A DNA stretch of 64,000 bases from Vibrio sp. ED004 (GCF_023206395.1 NZ_CP066150.1:1550001-1614000), one strand, 5' to 3'; positions 27,326-36,817 are shown, counted from the first letter of the stretch. A program made the numbers and translations. The notes: generated by a model from the letters alone, not told the origin.

Positions 27326-28609
27326 TTATTCACTTTGCAGCGCCTCCAATGGGCTCACTTTGGCAGCGCGGTTTGCAGGCAGCCATGAAGAGGCGACGCC
27401 AATAAACACCAAGGTAGAAATCACAATCGCAACAACGATCCAAGACAGCTCAGGGACCGGTTTCCCAAGGTGTTCATAGAAGGTGTTGCCTTCTAGGTTT
27501 ATGGCGCTGATAGCCGATACAAGCGTGTAAGTCACACCTAGCCCCAGCACACCGCCGAGCATCATGGTCATCAGTGATTGCACTAGGTAGTGAAGACGAA
27601 TGGCTGTGGGCGTGGCACCAACTGCCATACGCACACCGATGTCTCGGGTGGAACGTTTTACGGTCGCGTACATGACATTCGCAATCCCTACGCCCGCTAC
27701 GGCCAGCGTGACAAAGCCGATGATGCCAAGAAAGCTTTGTAAGCCAATCAAGAACTGCTGCATACTTTTCTGTTTGAGGAACATGTCTTCCACTTGGACG
27801 ACTTGCTCGTCACTCACACTGGCGCCGTGTTTGCGAGAGATCACCTGACGAATGGTCTTTGCCAATTTTTCACGATCAGCATGAGCTTGCGGTTCGACGT
27901 TGATACCTCCGATATCGCCGTTGGTATGAAAGCGTTGCCACGTTGCTAACGGCACGAAGCTAACGTAGTTGATTTGGTCGCCCTGTTCGATTTCGGCACT
28001 GTTCTTCTTCAACACACCAATTACAGTGAACTCTTCACTGCCAATCTTGACCTTTTCACCGACAGGGTTGGTTTGCAGTGTCACAGGGGTAAACCAGCTG
28101 AAATCTTCAATAGGGTTAAACAAGTCCGCAGCAAGTGAATAGCCCAACACAACGACTTTACGCATCTCTTTTTGGTCAAGTGGATTGAGCCAACGTCCGC
28201 CATCCATCAGGATTAAGTTGGTCATAGATGCGAAGTCTGTCGTGACGGCTAATGGTTTTTGCCATATTCCTCGATCACCGACTGTAATTCGCTCATCCCA
28301 AACGGCAGTGGGCGCAACGCTTTTGACCTCTGGCAGGGCTTTAATTACGTCGGTATCGTCGGCTTTTAAGGTTAAAAACTTACCTTGGTGGAAGACGCCA
28401 TAATCAACGGTCGCCATGCCCCCTGTTAAGTAAATCAGGTTCCCGTTACCATCTTGTGCTGTTCTTAATACGCCTTGACGAATGCCCTCGCCCACCGCCA
28501 GCATGGCTGCGATACATAGGGTTGCCCATGCAACGGCAAGAATGGTCAATCCCAAACGCAGCTTTTCTGCTGCCATTTCCTGAAAGATTTGTCTCATTGG
28601 TAGCAACAT
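27326..28609 (-). CDS. MacB-like FtsX-type ABC permease, second of two
   Basis: A 427-residue protein from ATG 28609, the first start after the upstream permease's stop, two bases away; a longer frame to 28756 overlaps that gene. One N-terminal helix (LRLGLTILAVAWATLCIAA), then a periplasmic domain of about 220 residues, then three helices carrying the FtsX motif (RDIGVRMAVGATPTAIRLHYLVQS) make the MacB fold. There is no fused ATPase. The cargo is unknown; periplasm-to-outside export of peptides or siderophores is the usual role. Confidence 0.9.
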   Translation of the reverse strand: MLLPMRQIFQEMAAEKLRLGLTILAVAWATLCIAAMLAVGEGIRQGVLRTAQDGNGNLIYLTGGMATVDYGVFHQGKFLTLKADDTDVIKALPEVKSVAPTAVWDERITVGDRGIWQKPLAVTTDFASMTNLILMDGGRWLNPLDQKEMRKVVVLGYSLAADLFNPIEDFSWFTPVTLQTNPVGEKVKIGSEEFTVIGVLKKNSAEIEQGDQINYVSFVPLATWQRFHTNGDIGGINVEPQAHADREKLAKTIRQVISRKHGASVSDEQVVQVEDMFLKQKSMQQFLIGLQSFLGIIGFVTLAVAGVGIANVMYATVKRSTRDIGVRMAVGATPTAIRLHYLVQSLMTMMLGGVLGLGVTYTLVSAISAINLEGNTFYEHLGKPVPELSWIVVAIVISTLVFIGVASSWLPANRAAKVSPLEALQSE

Positions 28610-28611
28610 AT

Positions 28612-29826
28612 TTAGGCCCTCGCACTTAATGCTATTACGGGGGTGAGGCGTGAGGCTCGCCTTGCCGGGAAGTAAGACGCCAACAGCGCTAGAACGAGAG
28701 TCACCAACAATGACAAAATAATGGAATCTTCCGTAATCACAGGAAAACCTAACCAATCCGGCAAATGCATAGACCCAAGCAGTGCCACCACCAAGTAAGC
28801 CACCATTAAGCCAACTGCGGTACCAACAGCCACCAATAACAATCCTTCAAGGATGAACTGGCTGAGTATGGATTTTTGCGTCGCGCCAATCGCCAAGCGT
28901 ACACCGATCTCTCGCGTTCGCTCTGTCACAGAGAGGAACATGATGTTTGCAACGCCAAGCGCACCAACCGCCATGGTCATTGCGCCGCTTGCACCCAGGA
29001 AGATTTGAATGCCGCGGAAAATACCCGTAATCACCGCCGCTCCCTCGCTAAAGTCTGGCAAGTTAATCGCTTCTTTATCGGTCGGGTCAAAGTGTAATTG
29101 TTTGGCATAAAAGTTTACGATGGCTTGTCGGAATGCATTGCTATCCATACCGTCGACAGGCTTGAGTAGCAGCATCCAGGGTTTAGCATCCCACAAATCA
29201 AGATACGTAGTATGAGGAATAAAAACTCTGCGGCTATCACCAAATGAAATGCCCGCATCTTCGTCTTTCATAATGCCGATCACCAAAAATGGAATGCCAT
29301 TGACTTTGGTGGTTTGCCCGACATGAATTCCCCCCATCCTAGCGACTTGATCCCCCAAAATCGCAACGCGGGTGTGGTTGGCAATATCACTGGGTGAAAG
29401 GTTACGCGAACCCGACACCAACTTACGTTGAATCAACGAGAAGTAATGGGAATCAATGCCACTGACGAAGCTTGTCAGGTTCTGCCCTTTTTCATTGGTG
29501 ACGTTCGCATCCCACTTGGCATAAACGCTAGATGCTTGTTTCACAAAACCCGATTGTTCGATCATATCGACCTTATCCTGCGGAATCTGGATCTGGCGTC
29601 TCAGGGGTAAGCCATGCCAAGGTTTGCTGGTGCTCGACGGAAAGGCGACTTGCACATTGTTGACCATAAATGACAACTGCTGAGTTTGATGGCGATAAAA
29701 ACCTTCACCCAATGCAATCAACACCACAACTGAAATTACCCCCCAAGCAATAGCCACGATGGCCAGCATGCTCTTCACGCGATGCGCCAGAAGTGTTTGC
29801 CATGTTTGCTGCAATAGACGGGTCAT
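28612..29826 (-). CDS. MacB-like FtsX-type ABC permease, first of two
   Basis: A 404-residue permease with the same plan as its neighbour: an N-terminal helix (SMLAIVAIAWGVISVVVLIAL), a periplasmic domain and three C-terminal helices with TREIGVRLAIGATQKSIL. It starts with ATGA overlapping the TolC stop, so translation is coupled. The two permeases are homologous but clearly different and probably form a heterodimer, replacing the homodimeric MacB. Confidence 0.9.
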   Translation of the reverse strand: MTRLLQQTWQTLLAHRVKSMLAIVAIAWGVISVVVLIALGEGFYRHQTQQLSFMVNNVQVAFPSSTSKPWHGLPLRRQIQIPQDKVDMIEQSGFVKQASSVYAKWDANVTNEKGQNLTSFVSGIDSHYFSLIQRKLVSGSRNLSPSDIANHTRVAILGDQVARMGGIHVGQTTKVNGIPFLVIGIMKDEDAGISFGDSRRVFIPHTTYLDLWDAKPWMLLLKPVDGMDSNAFRQAIVNFYAKQLHFDPTDKEAINLPDFSEGAAVITGIFRGIQIFLGASGAMTMAVGALGVANIMFLSVTERTREIGVRLAIGATQKSILSQFILEGLLLVAVGTAVGLMVAYLVVALLGSMHLPDWLGFPVITEDSIILSLLVTLVLALLASYFPARRASRLTPVIALSARA

Positions 29827-31094
29827 GAGTTAAATGCTCGGGAGATCAGTACCATGGTGTCGTCATCTAACTTACCTGCGGTTTGCAACAAGCCGATACG
29901 CTGACGCCAGTAGTTGTACAGATTGTTTTGCAGGCTATTTTTCGCCTCAAACAAGCTGTTGTGCGCACTAATCACTTCCGAGACTTCTAACATACCTGCA
30001 TCGTAAAGTTTCTCTTTGCTGCGCAACACTTTCTCACGAGAAGTAACCAATTCGTCCGCCATTAAAACTTGGTTCCAGTTAATGTCGACTTGAGTAAACT
30101 GCTGAATCACGCGCTTTTGGATGTCGATTTCGACTTTACGTAAGTCTTGTTTTGCACTGAAGGTATTGAGTGACGCTTCGTCCACTCTGGCACGCGTTGC
30201 GCCATTCAAGTCAATAGGAACACTGAGAGTAATGCCAGCGCTGAATTCACCGTCTTTACGTCGGTCATCATCGTTATATCCGACATTGCCTTTCACCGTT
30301 GGGTAATAACCGCCTTGAGCTGAGTCTTTGGCAAACTCGCTGGCTTTCACATTCTGTGCTGCCACCAGCAACTCTGGGCTACTGTCTTTAGCAAGCTTTA
30401 ACCATTGCTCTTGTGATTCCACCATCATTGGCGGTTGGACAAGGGAGTCAGTGCGAATTTGATCAACGCCTTGTGGAACTTGGTTGATCAAAGCAGCCAG
30501 CTCTGCTCGTTTGACTTCTAGATCTGAGCGCGCATTCAAAATACCGGCTTTATCGGCAACTTGTGTCGCACGGATCTCCTCGACATCAACGGATTTCACT
30601 TTACCCGCGAGGTAACGCTTCTCGATGATCTTCAGCAGTTTATTACCTTCTTCCAACTTGGATTGCGCCAACTGCAAATCCCCTTGTGCACTCGCGACAT
30701 CCAAATACGATGAAAGCAACCTTTTGGCTAGTTCATTGTGTGACTGAGCGAGCTCTAGCTGAGCTTTAATGTAGTTGGCATTGGCTTGATCCAAATCTGA
30801 CCACAAGCTGCTGTCCCAAATAGTTTGAGAAAGCGATGCGCCATAACTGTTGGTATTGTCAGTGGATTCATTCCAATTCGCCGAAGCCGTCGCACTTAAG
30901 CCGGGTAAGAGTGAGCTGCGGCTTGCATCCACACCCACTTCACCGAGTTGAACGCCAATTTTGGCTTTCTCGTAGTTCGGGTCATTTTGCTTTGCCTGCT
31001 GCCACGCTTGTTCAATCGAAATTGCATAGCTTGGTAAGCTGAGTGTTGCCGCTAATATCGCAACACCAATTTTAGATAAGTGCAGCTTAGCCAT
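29823..31094 (-). CDS. TolC-family outer membrane efflux channel
   Basis: A 423-residue protein with a signal peptide (KLHLSKIGVAILAATLSLPSYA) and two internally similar halves, each a long coiled-coil region with strand segments, as in TolC. It gives the outer-membrane exit of the exporter. Being encoded inside the operon means the system has its own channel rather than sharing a general TolC. It overlaps the adaptor gene by 8 bp. Confidence 0.92.
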   Translation of the reverse strand: MAKLHLSKIGVAILAATLSLPSYAISIEQAWQQAKQNDPNYEKAKIGVQLGEVGVDASRSSLLPGLSATASANWNESTDNTNSYGASLSQTIWDSSLWSDLDQANANYIKAQLELAQSHNELAKRLLSSYLDVASAQGDLQLAQSKLEEGNKLLKIIEKRYLAGKVKSVDVEEIRATQVADKAGILNARSDLEVKRAELAALINQVPQGVDQIRTDSLVQPPMMVESQEQWLKLAKDSSPELLVAAQNVKASEFAKDSAQGGYYPTVKGNVGYNDDDRRKDGEFSAGITLSVPIDLNGATRARVDEASLNTFSAKQDLRKVEIDIQKRVIQQFTQVDINWNQVLMADELVTSREKVLRSKEKLYDAGMLEVSEVISAHNSLFEAKNSLQNNLYNYWRQRIGLLQTAGKLDDDTMVLISRAFNS

Positions 31095-32223
31095 GTGCAG
31101 ATCCCATCATCATGCTGTTATCGATGATCTCTTCATCTAGCTCAACACCTTCTAACACTTCTACATTGATACCGTCCGACAAGCCTAGCTTCACTTCCTG
31201 TTTGTGGAAGCCTTGTTCTGAACTATCAGGAATTAATACGTTTGGCGTGTCGCCATCAAATTGCAGCGCTCGTTCTGGCAAGGTTAATACGTTCTCAGAT
31301 TTCTTCAGTGTGATTTGTGCCGTTGATGAAAAGCCCGAACGCAGCAACACTTCTTTCGGGATCTTCAGCTCACCCACTTCGACCTCAAATCCGTTATCGA
31401 AGCTTTTTGCAGAGGCATTGCCTTCTGGCGAGTTAAGGTTTTCTGATTGAATCGCCACTTTGGTTAGCACACCAGAGATTTCCACATCAGGATACGGCGC
31501 CACGGTCAGTAGAACTGGCATACCCGGAGAAAGCTGCGCGGCATCATGCTCGCTCACACTACCTTTGAAGATCAGACTGTTCATGTCAGCCAGAGACATC
31601 ATTTCTGTCGCGGCTTGGCTAGATTCGGTTGAGATGATTGGCTCACCGACTTCGACTTTGCGGTTTAATACTGTGCCATCAATTGGTGCGTAAATGGTTG
31701 AGGTTAAACGAGCGTCACCAATGGAAGCTTCACCGCTGCGAATTAATTCGAGGTTTTGGCGTTTTTGCAGTACGTTCGCTTGAGCCGATTTCACGGTTGA
31801 ACGCGCACTAACGTATTCATCGTAATTCTTTGGAATGATGTCTTGCTTCACCAAGCTTTCTAGGTTGGCGAGCTTTTGTTTGGCTGATTCGAGGTCCGCT
31901 TCGCTGCGCATTAGATCTGTTGATGCGTCGGTTAATGCTTGTGGCGTAGGGTTCGGACGAACCTTAATCAATGGTTGGCCTTGCTTGACCTTTTCACCGA
32001 CCTGAACGTACATCTCACCCACGATGCCATCGATTTGTGACTTAATAGAGACCGAGTGTGCAGGGACAATATTGCCGACTGCCACCGCTTGTTTCTCGAT
32101 GGTTCCCTTTTCCACTGCCAATGTCGGAAACGCCTCTGGTTGAGCCGAAGATTGCAGATAGAAATACGCACCGCCGCCAAGTAATGCAACGCTCACAGCA
32201 GCGACAAGCCAAGTTTTTGCCAT
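31087..32223 (-). CDS. HlyD/MacA-family periplasmic adaptor
   Basis: A 378-residue protein from ATG 32223 (the frame before begins with TTG). An N-terminal membrane helix (TWLVAAVSVALLGGGAYFYL) is followed by a half-lipoyl segment (QIDGIVGEMYVQVGEKVKQGQPL), a short hairpin of about 60 residues (LTDASTDLMRSEADLESAKQ...), the second half (STIYAPIDGTVLNRKVEVGEP) and a beta-barrel. It links the ABC permeases with the TolC channel. First gene of the operon; the divergent LysR at 32572 is the candidate regulator. Confidence 0.93.
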   Translation of the reverse strand: MAKTWLVAAVSVALLGGGAYFYLQSSAQPEAFPTLAVEKGTIEKQAVAVGNIVPAHSVSIKSQIDGIVGEMYVQVGEKVKQGQPLIKVRPNPTPQALTDASTDLMRSEADLESAKQKLANLESLVKQDIIPKNYDEYVSARSTVKSAQANVLQKRQNLELIRSGEASIGDARLTSTIYAPIDGTVLNRKVEVGEPIISTESSQAATEMMSLADMNSLIFKGSVSEHDAAQLSPGMPVLLTVAPYPDVEISGVLTKVAIQSENLNSPEGNASAKSFDNGFEVEVGELKIPKEVLLRSGFSSTAQITLKKSENVLTLPERALQFDGDTPNVLIPDSSEQGFHKQEVKLGLSDGINVEVLEGVELDEEIIDNSMMMGSAHG

Positions 32224-32571
32224 TATTGATTCCAATTATTTTTATGTAGTCTTGTGACCACCTTATGAACATAAAGTTCTTGAATAATATCGGCTTTAAT
32301 GTCGCGAGTTTGTAATATTTGGTATGGCTATGTCAGATAGTTATTGACAGTAAGTTAGATGGATAATCCACCAAGTCGCATGAGTCTAAATGTTGCCGGG
32401 CGTAGGATGATTTAATCAAATACATTGAGTTGACGAAGAGGCAAATCGATAGTTAAACATCATCACGACTAATTTTACTTTTGCCAATTGATGAAACTGA
32501 TTCACAAATTAAGTTGAATCACTCACAATAACCATTACGTTCATCGTTGAAACTTGTTTAACTGGATACTT
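32224..32571. other. Divergent intergenic region, exporter operon and LysR
   Basis: About 350 bp of AT-rich sequence with no ORF I can support. It must carry the promoters of the exporter operon and of the LysR gene. No clear operator or terminator was found. Confidence 0.5.
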
Positions 32572-33504
32572 ATGGTCAACCCCAAACTCATCGCCCTACT
32601 TCCTGATCTCGCCTCGTTCATCTTAGTGGTTAATAAAGGGAGCTTTACTGCGGCAGCAAAACAGTTAGGGGTGACACCCTCAGCGTTGAGTAAGCTAATC
32701 ACACGTTTAGAAAAAGCACTCTCAGTGAAGCTATTTGAACGTACAACTCGTACATTGATCATCACGCAAGCAGGCCAACTGGTTTACGACCAAAGCGTGG
32801 TTATGATTAATGCGGCGCAGCAAGCGGTTGAACTGTCTACCTCTGATCACACTGAACCTGCGGGCTCTATAACAGTAGCGGCACCAGAAGCTTTCTTGAA
32901 CTCAGTATTGCAGCCTTTCGTTGTTCCATTCTTAAATCAGTATCCCGAAATTCAACTCAAGTTAAGAGCTGCTGATGGCGACATCGACATATTGCGCCAA
33001 GGCATCGACATCGCATTTCGCCTTACCGATAAGCCCGATGAAAGTTTGGTTTTGAAAGAGCTTGGAAAGACAAACCTCGTGTTATGTGCGTGCCCCGACT
33101 ATCTAAATGCCAAAGGAATTCCTCACCACCCTACCGAACTTTCTCAGCACGACTGTTTATACCTTGCAGAGACAGACAAAGACCACATTTGGGACTTCTT
33201 GAAAGACGATGAATTCCACACGGTATCCGTTAGTGGCCGTTACGCGGTAAACCACTCCCAAATGCGACTCAAAGGCGTGAAAGAAGGCCTTGGCGTAGGT
33301 ATTTTCCACGACTTTGTTATTCAAGATGCATTAACTGAAGGTTCTGTGGTGCAAGTATTAGAAGATTGGACCATCAAGAGTAATTACCATGGCGCTATCG
33401 CGATGCAGTTTGCTCAAACCAAGTACATGCCCGCTCGATTGCGTGTATTCATTGATTACGCGATGGAGCACTTAGGTGACAAGTTGGCAGGAGAAATAAA
33501 CTGA
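32572..33504 (+). CDS. LysR-family transcriptional regulator
   Basis: A 310-residue regulator from ATG 32572; the TTG at 32554 is less likely. The winged helix (GSFTAAAKQLGVTPSALSKL and RLEKALSVKLFERTTRTL) is at residues 15-65; it is of the DsdC/GcvA-like subclass with the ASHFRL-type D-I-A-F-R-L segment (IDIAFRLTD) in the effector domain. Its stop overlaps the VOC gene start by one base. It is divergent from the five-gene exporter, which it may control. Confidence 0.9.
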   Translation: MVNPKLIALLPDLASFILVVNKGSFTAAAKQLGVTPSALSKLITRLEKALSVKLFERTTRTLIITQAGQLVYDQSVVMINAAQQAVELSTSDHTEPAGSITVAAPEAFLNSVLQPFVVPFLNQYPEIQLKLRAADGDIDILRQGIDIAFRLTDKPDESLVLKELGKTNLVLCACPDYLNAKGIPHHPTELSQHDCLYLAETDKDHIWDFLKDDEFHTVSVSGRYAVNHSQMRLKGVKEGLGVGIFHDFVIQDALTEGSVVQVLEDWTIKSNYHGAIAMQFAQTKYMPARLRVFIDYAMEHLGDKLAGEIN

Positions 33505-33887
33505 TGCTGAAAGGAATACACCACGCCGCCATTATTTGCTCAGACTACGAATTTTCTAAACGCTTTTATACGGAAATTTTAAAGCTTGAAGTGATTGCAG
33601 AGAATTATCGCGAAGCGCGCCAATCGTACAAACTTGATTTAGCACTGCCGAATGGTGCTCAAATAGAATTGTTCAGTTTCCCTAATGCACCGGAAAGGCC
33701 TAGCTTTCCTGAGGCTCAAGGGCTAAGACACTTAGCTTTTTGTGTAGATGACGTTCAACATGCCAAAAGCTATTTAGAAGCACAAGAAATCGAAGTCGAA
33801 CCGATTCGAGTTGACGAGTTTACAGGTAAAGCTTTTACGTTTTTTTCAGACCCAGACGGCCTGCCGCTAGAGCTTTATCAGATCTAA
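33504..33887 (+). CDS. VOC-family metalloenzyme, YaeR/SMU1112c type
   Basis: A 127-residue vicinal-oxygen-chelate protein of two beta-alpha-beta-beta-beta repeats. Likely metal ligands are H (GIHHAAII), E (IELFSF), H (RHLAFCVDD) and E (LPLELYQI). Phrases such as NYREARQSYKLDLAL and PERPSFPEAQGLRHL match the YaeR subgroup closely. The true reaction is not established; glyoxalase- or dioxygenase-like chemistry is possible. Translated as a unit with the LysR upstream. The 3' end is repeated in tandem. Confidence 0.88.
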   Translation: MLKGIHHAAIICSDYEFSKRFYTEILKLEVIAENYREARQSYKLDLALPNGAQIELFSFPNAPERPSFPEAQGLRHLAFCVDDVQHAKSYLEAQEIEVEPIRVDEFTGKAFTFFSDPDGLPLELYQI

Positions 33888-33921
33888 AGCTTTATCAAAT
33901 CTAGAGCTGAATCAAGTCTAA
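33871..33921. repeat. Three 17-bp tandem repeats covering the VOC gene 3' end
   Basis: Units 33871-33887, 33888-33904 and 33905-33921 start AGCT and end in TCTAA or TCTAG. The first unit contains the real stop codon, and the others carry extra, non-coding copies of it. The second differs from the first at 2 positions, the third at 4. Confidence 0.9.
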
Positions 33922-33958
33922 AGTATTCCTCACAAAGGAATCACCCATCTGATTAATG

Positions 33959-33992
33959 AAACTGACCTCCTCAGAAAGAAGGTCAGTTTTTA
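33959..33992 (+). terminator. Terminator of the LysR-VOC operon
   Basis: A 10-bp stem AAACTGACCT / AGGTCAGTTT with a T5 run just after, between convergent genes. Confidence 0.85.
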
Positions 33993-33998
33993 TATCAA

Positions 33999-35510
33999 TT
34001 AACTCAATGCCGTCTTAAATCTCTCAACGCGTGAAAACAGTAACCAATCCAATAGCATTGCAGTCACAATCGTTGCACCCGCGAGTGGAAACAGAACCGA
34101 AATAACAACCACCGTCACTAAGCCTGCTTTCCATAAGCCTGCATCACCAAACTTCGGTGGCGTCCCAAGCTTTCTTTGGCCTGAAGGTCTGCGCATCCAC
34201 CACATCACACCACCAGTCACCGACACCACGACGAACGCAATGCAGAACAACGCATTTAGAAGCTTGTTGATGATGCTGATGTCACCTTGGTGCAGAGAAA
34301 TACCGACGGCTAAGGTTTTGGCGAATAAGTTGTAATCTTGCCACGTCACCTCTCCTAGAATACGTCCTGAATATTGGTCGAGGTGAGTCGTGCGATCTAG
34401 GGTTGGATCGATGATATCACCTCCCATGGTATTGGCAGCCACGGTGTAAACGCCCGTTTCTGAGCGCGGGAAATTGACTTTATACTGCGTAAAACCAAGA
34501 GCTCGAGCTTTTGCTATCACATCATCAATCGAGAAATTACTCGCAGATAATACATGCTGAGAATGATCCTCACCCATCTTAGAATGATCATGATCTTCAG
34601 ACGCTTCTTCTACTTTGTGGACGTGTTCTGACGGCTTATCTTGAGACAAAGGCAGTGGAGTTTGCTCTAGGTTCCAAGGCATTTCCTCTTCGGACCCGTG
34701 ATTTAAAGAAGCATGCGTTTCGCTAGACAGAGGAATATCGTCCCACATTTGAGCAGGAAAAGTGCTCCACGCTTGAACAAGCTTACCGCCCCAAAAGCCG
34801 GTCCATGATAATCCCGATAGAATAAATAACAGAAGAATGAATGATAGTGTTCCACCGATGTTCGCATGCAGGTCACGCATTAAAACACGTGTTCCTGAGG
34901 TAAATCTAAGCTTAAGAAAACCAGCACGGCTTGCGTTATCTCGAGGAAGCCATAAATAGATTCCACTCACTAACAGAAGGATCGACAAGCTGATTGCAAC
35001 CTCAATGAGGTAATCACCCCAATCACCAATCAACAAAGTGCCATGGATGTCATTCGCGAGTTGATACAGGCTATCGCTGCGTGGAATTTCTCCGACCACT
35101 TCGCCAGTGTATTGATTCACCGTGGCGAAAGCGGACGTCCCATCTTCAAGTGCTACCGAAAAACGGTTGGCCAGATCAGGCGCTTTACTCGGTACAAATT
35201 GTGTCACCGAATCTTGTGGGTATTGATTTTGTACGGCAGATAATTGTTGTGACACCTTGATAGGTTCGCCCGATGCAACAATCTCAATCGCATCGTGATG
35301 GAAAGCGAGTTCGATTTCATCATCAAACAGCATCACCAAGCCTGTAATGCTTAGCATTAACATAAACGGGATAACGAATAGCCCAGCATAGAAGTGCCAG
35401 CGCCAAGTGAGGAAGTAGAGAGTTTTATTGCGGTCTTTCGTTTTTGCACTGCTTTTAGACTGCGAATTAGCTTGTGCTTTCGCAGTATCTTGAGATTCAT
35501 TTCTCAACAT
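33999..35510 (-). CDS. PepSY-domain membrane protein, putative reductase
   Basis: A 503-residue protein from ATG 35510 (GGAAATAATA upstream). Helix 1 (WHFYAGLFVIPFMLMLSITGLVML) and later pairs with LHANIGGTLSFILLLFILSGLSW and LHQGDISIINKLLN carry His residues that could hold heme, as in the PepSY-TM family (iron-regulated membrane proteins). A His-rich acidic loop (EHVHKVEEASEDHDHSKMGED) at about residue 300 could bind metal. It follows the DUF2946 gene by about 100 bp and may share its transcript. Function is probably metal or siderophore reduction at the inner membrane; this is inferred. Confidence 0.88.
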   Translation of the reverse strand: MLRNESQDTAKAQANSQSKSSAKTKDRNKTLYFLTWRWHFYAGLFVIPFMLMLSITGLVMLFDDEIELAFHHDAIEIVASGEPIKVSQQLSAVQNQYPQDSVTQFVPSKAPDLANRFSVALEDGTSAFATVNQYTGEVVGEIPRSDSLYQLANDIHGTLLIGDWGDYLIEVAISLSILLLVSGIYLWLPRDNASRAGFLKLRFTSGTRVLMRDLHANIGGTLSFILLLFILSGLSWTGFWGGKLVQAWSTFPAQMWDDIPLSSETHASLNHGSEEEMPWNLEQTPLPLSQDKPSEHVHKVEEASEDHDHSKMGEDHSQHVLSASNFSIDDVIAKARALGFTQYKVNFPRSETGVYTVAANTMGGDIIDPTLDRTTHLDQYSGRILGEVTWQDYNLFAKTLAVGISLHQGDISIINKLLNALFCIAFVVVSVTGGVMWWMRRPSGQRKLGTPPKFGDAGLWKAGLVTVVVISVLFPLAGATIVTAMLLDWLLFSRVERFKTALS

Positions 35511-35615
35511 TATTATTTCCTTTGACACACGCAAACATACCTTCTGAAAGACCAGAAAGTAATCTGAGCATGGTTAACTTTACTTAATACTTTATTTTTT
35601 AATTATTTTAATGGG

Positions 35616-35972
35616 TTAGATATAAGCAAGATCAAAAGGAGGGCCACGTGGGGCTTGCCTCGTGTAGCGTTCGCTTAGAGCCAAAAAAGCGTAGCTGTCT
35701 GAGACAATAGAACTCAGTCGAGTTGTCAGTAGTGTAGTTGGAAGTTCATCTTGGTGAAACGTGGAAAAATGGCTAAAGGGACACGGCTTACCTTTGTGGG
35801 TATTGGGTTCGCCTTCTTCAATTTGAACCAGTTCAAAGCCGTTGACTGTACATAACGACGCCCATACTCCCGCACTATTACCATGAGCATTGATAACTGG
35901 CATTAATGTCACTAGCACCCAGCTTAATGCTGTAGCAAGTAACATGGAGAAATTGAACGAGGTTCGGCGCAT
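35616..35972 (-). CDS. DUF2946-family protein, likely metal-linked
   Basis: A 118-residue protein with an N-terminal hydrophobic helix (FSMLLATALSWVLVTLMPVI). It then has NAHGN, SLCTVNGFELVQI, HKGKPCPFSHFS and ends RQAPRGPPFDLAYI. The C-x-x-N-G, then H-x4-CPF-x-H and the RxPP end fit DUF2946, whose members lie beside PepSY and copper genes. Here too a PepSY gene follows. It may bind copper or another metal in the periplasm. The C-terminal P-rich part is conserved in the family. Confidence 0.75.
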   Translation of the reverse strand: MRRTSFNFSMLLATALSWVLVTLMPVINAHGNSAGVWASLCTVNGFELVQIEEGEPNTHKGKPCPFSHFSTFHQDELPTTLLTTRLSSIVSDSYAFLALSERYTRQAPRGPPFDLAYI

Positions 35973-36160
35973 TATTCCTAATCTTTATAAATTTCCCTTA
36001 TTATGAGGCACTTGATATATAGGTAAACGTAAAGATTAACATCAGGTTAAAAAATTGAAGCTAACGCACACTCTTTTTAGTTAAAAACTGGTTACACCGA
36101 AAGAGCCAAGAAAATGTGGCGAAACTCTACTCAGCAAACTGTTTATAATAAAGACAATAA

Positions 36161-36210
36161 AAAACGCCGCCTTATGACTTCTTAATAAGAAGAATGTAAG
36201 GCGGCGTTTT
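36161..36210 (-). terminator. Terminator of the cytochrome b562 gene
   Basis: A 14-bp perfect stem AAAACGCCGCCTTA / TAAGGCGGCGTTTT with an inner 6-bp stem (CTTCTT / AAGAAG). It is T-rich on both strands. It ends cybC before the DUF2946 promoter region (35973-36160, no gene). Confidence 0.92.
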
Positions 36211-36277
36211 AAAAATCAAATCTTAAGGTTTTGCTCTTTGATACGTATCTAACAAGCAAACTCTATTGATTAGCAAA

Positions 36278-36673
36278 TTAACCGAAGATCTTGCTCCAAA
36301 TGCTTGGATTACGCTTCTCGTGATACTCTTCACGAAGGCCATCGATAGTACGAAGCTCTTGCTGTGCAGATTCAAATTCACCTTGGTCTAGCTTCTGTTC
36401 AATGCTATCAATCGATGCACTGATCTTTTTGAAACCTTCCATGAAGTGTTCTTCTTTCTCAATTGGGTAAACACCCGTTTTGAGCTCAGCAACTAGCGTA
36501 TCAATTCGTACGATAGGTTTTTGCATCTCTTCAATGTTTTGAGCTTCTGCCGCTTGTTTAAATGCAAGCTTCATTTCTTGCATGTTTTTCTTAAGGTCAA
36601 CATTAGCAAAAGCGTTGCCAGACAATAGCGAAGCAGCGATTAAACCAGATAAAAGGATTGAGCGAGTTTTCAT
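36278..36673 (-). CDS. cybC: Cytochrome b562, periplasmic
   Basis: A 131-residue precursor with a signal peptide (KTRSILLSGLIAASLLSGNAFA). The mature four-helix bundle has M31 (NMQEMKLAF) and H118 (EEYHEKR), positioned as the axial heme ligands Met7 and His102 of the E. coli protein. No CxxCH is present, so heme is non-covalent. It may carry electrons in the periplasm, but its physiological partners are not established. Single gene with a GGAG site and its own terminator. Confidence 0.9.
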   Translation of the reverse strand: MKTRSILLSGLIAASLLSGNAFANVDLKKNMQEMKLAFKQAAEAQNIEEMQKPIVRIDTLVAELKTGVYPIEKEEHFMEGFKKISASIDSIEQKLDQGEFESAQQELRTIDGLREEYHEKRNPSIWSKIFG

Positions 36674-36817
36674 TGTTTCTCCAGGTGAAGCGATGTCTTT
36701 GAAGATAGCGCCATCGTTATTGCGGCACTTCGACTTTATTATTTTCGGCTAGTGTATACAAAAATCCGCTAGGCACAAAAATTGATTGTGTCGAAATGCA
36801 AACCCACCGACATTCTC

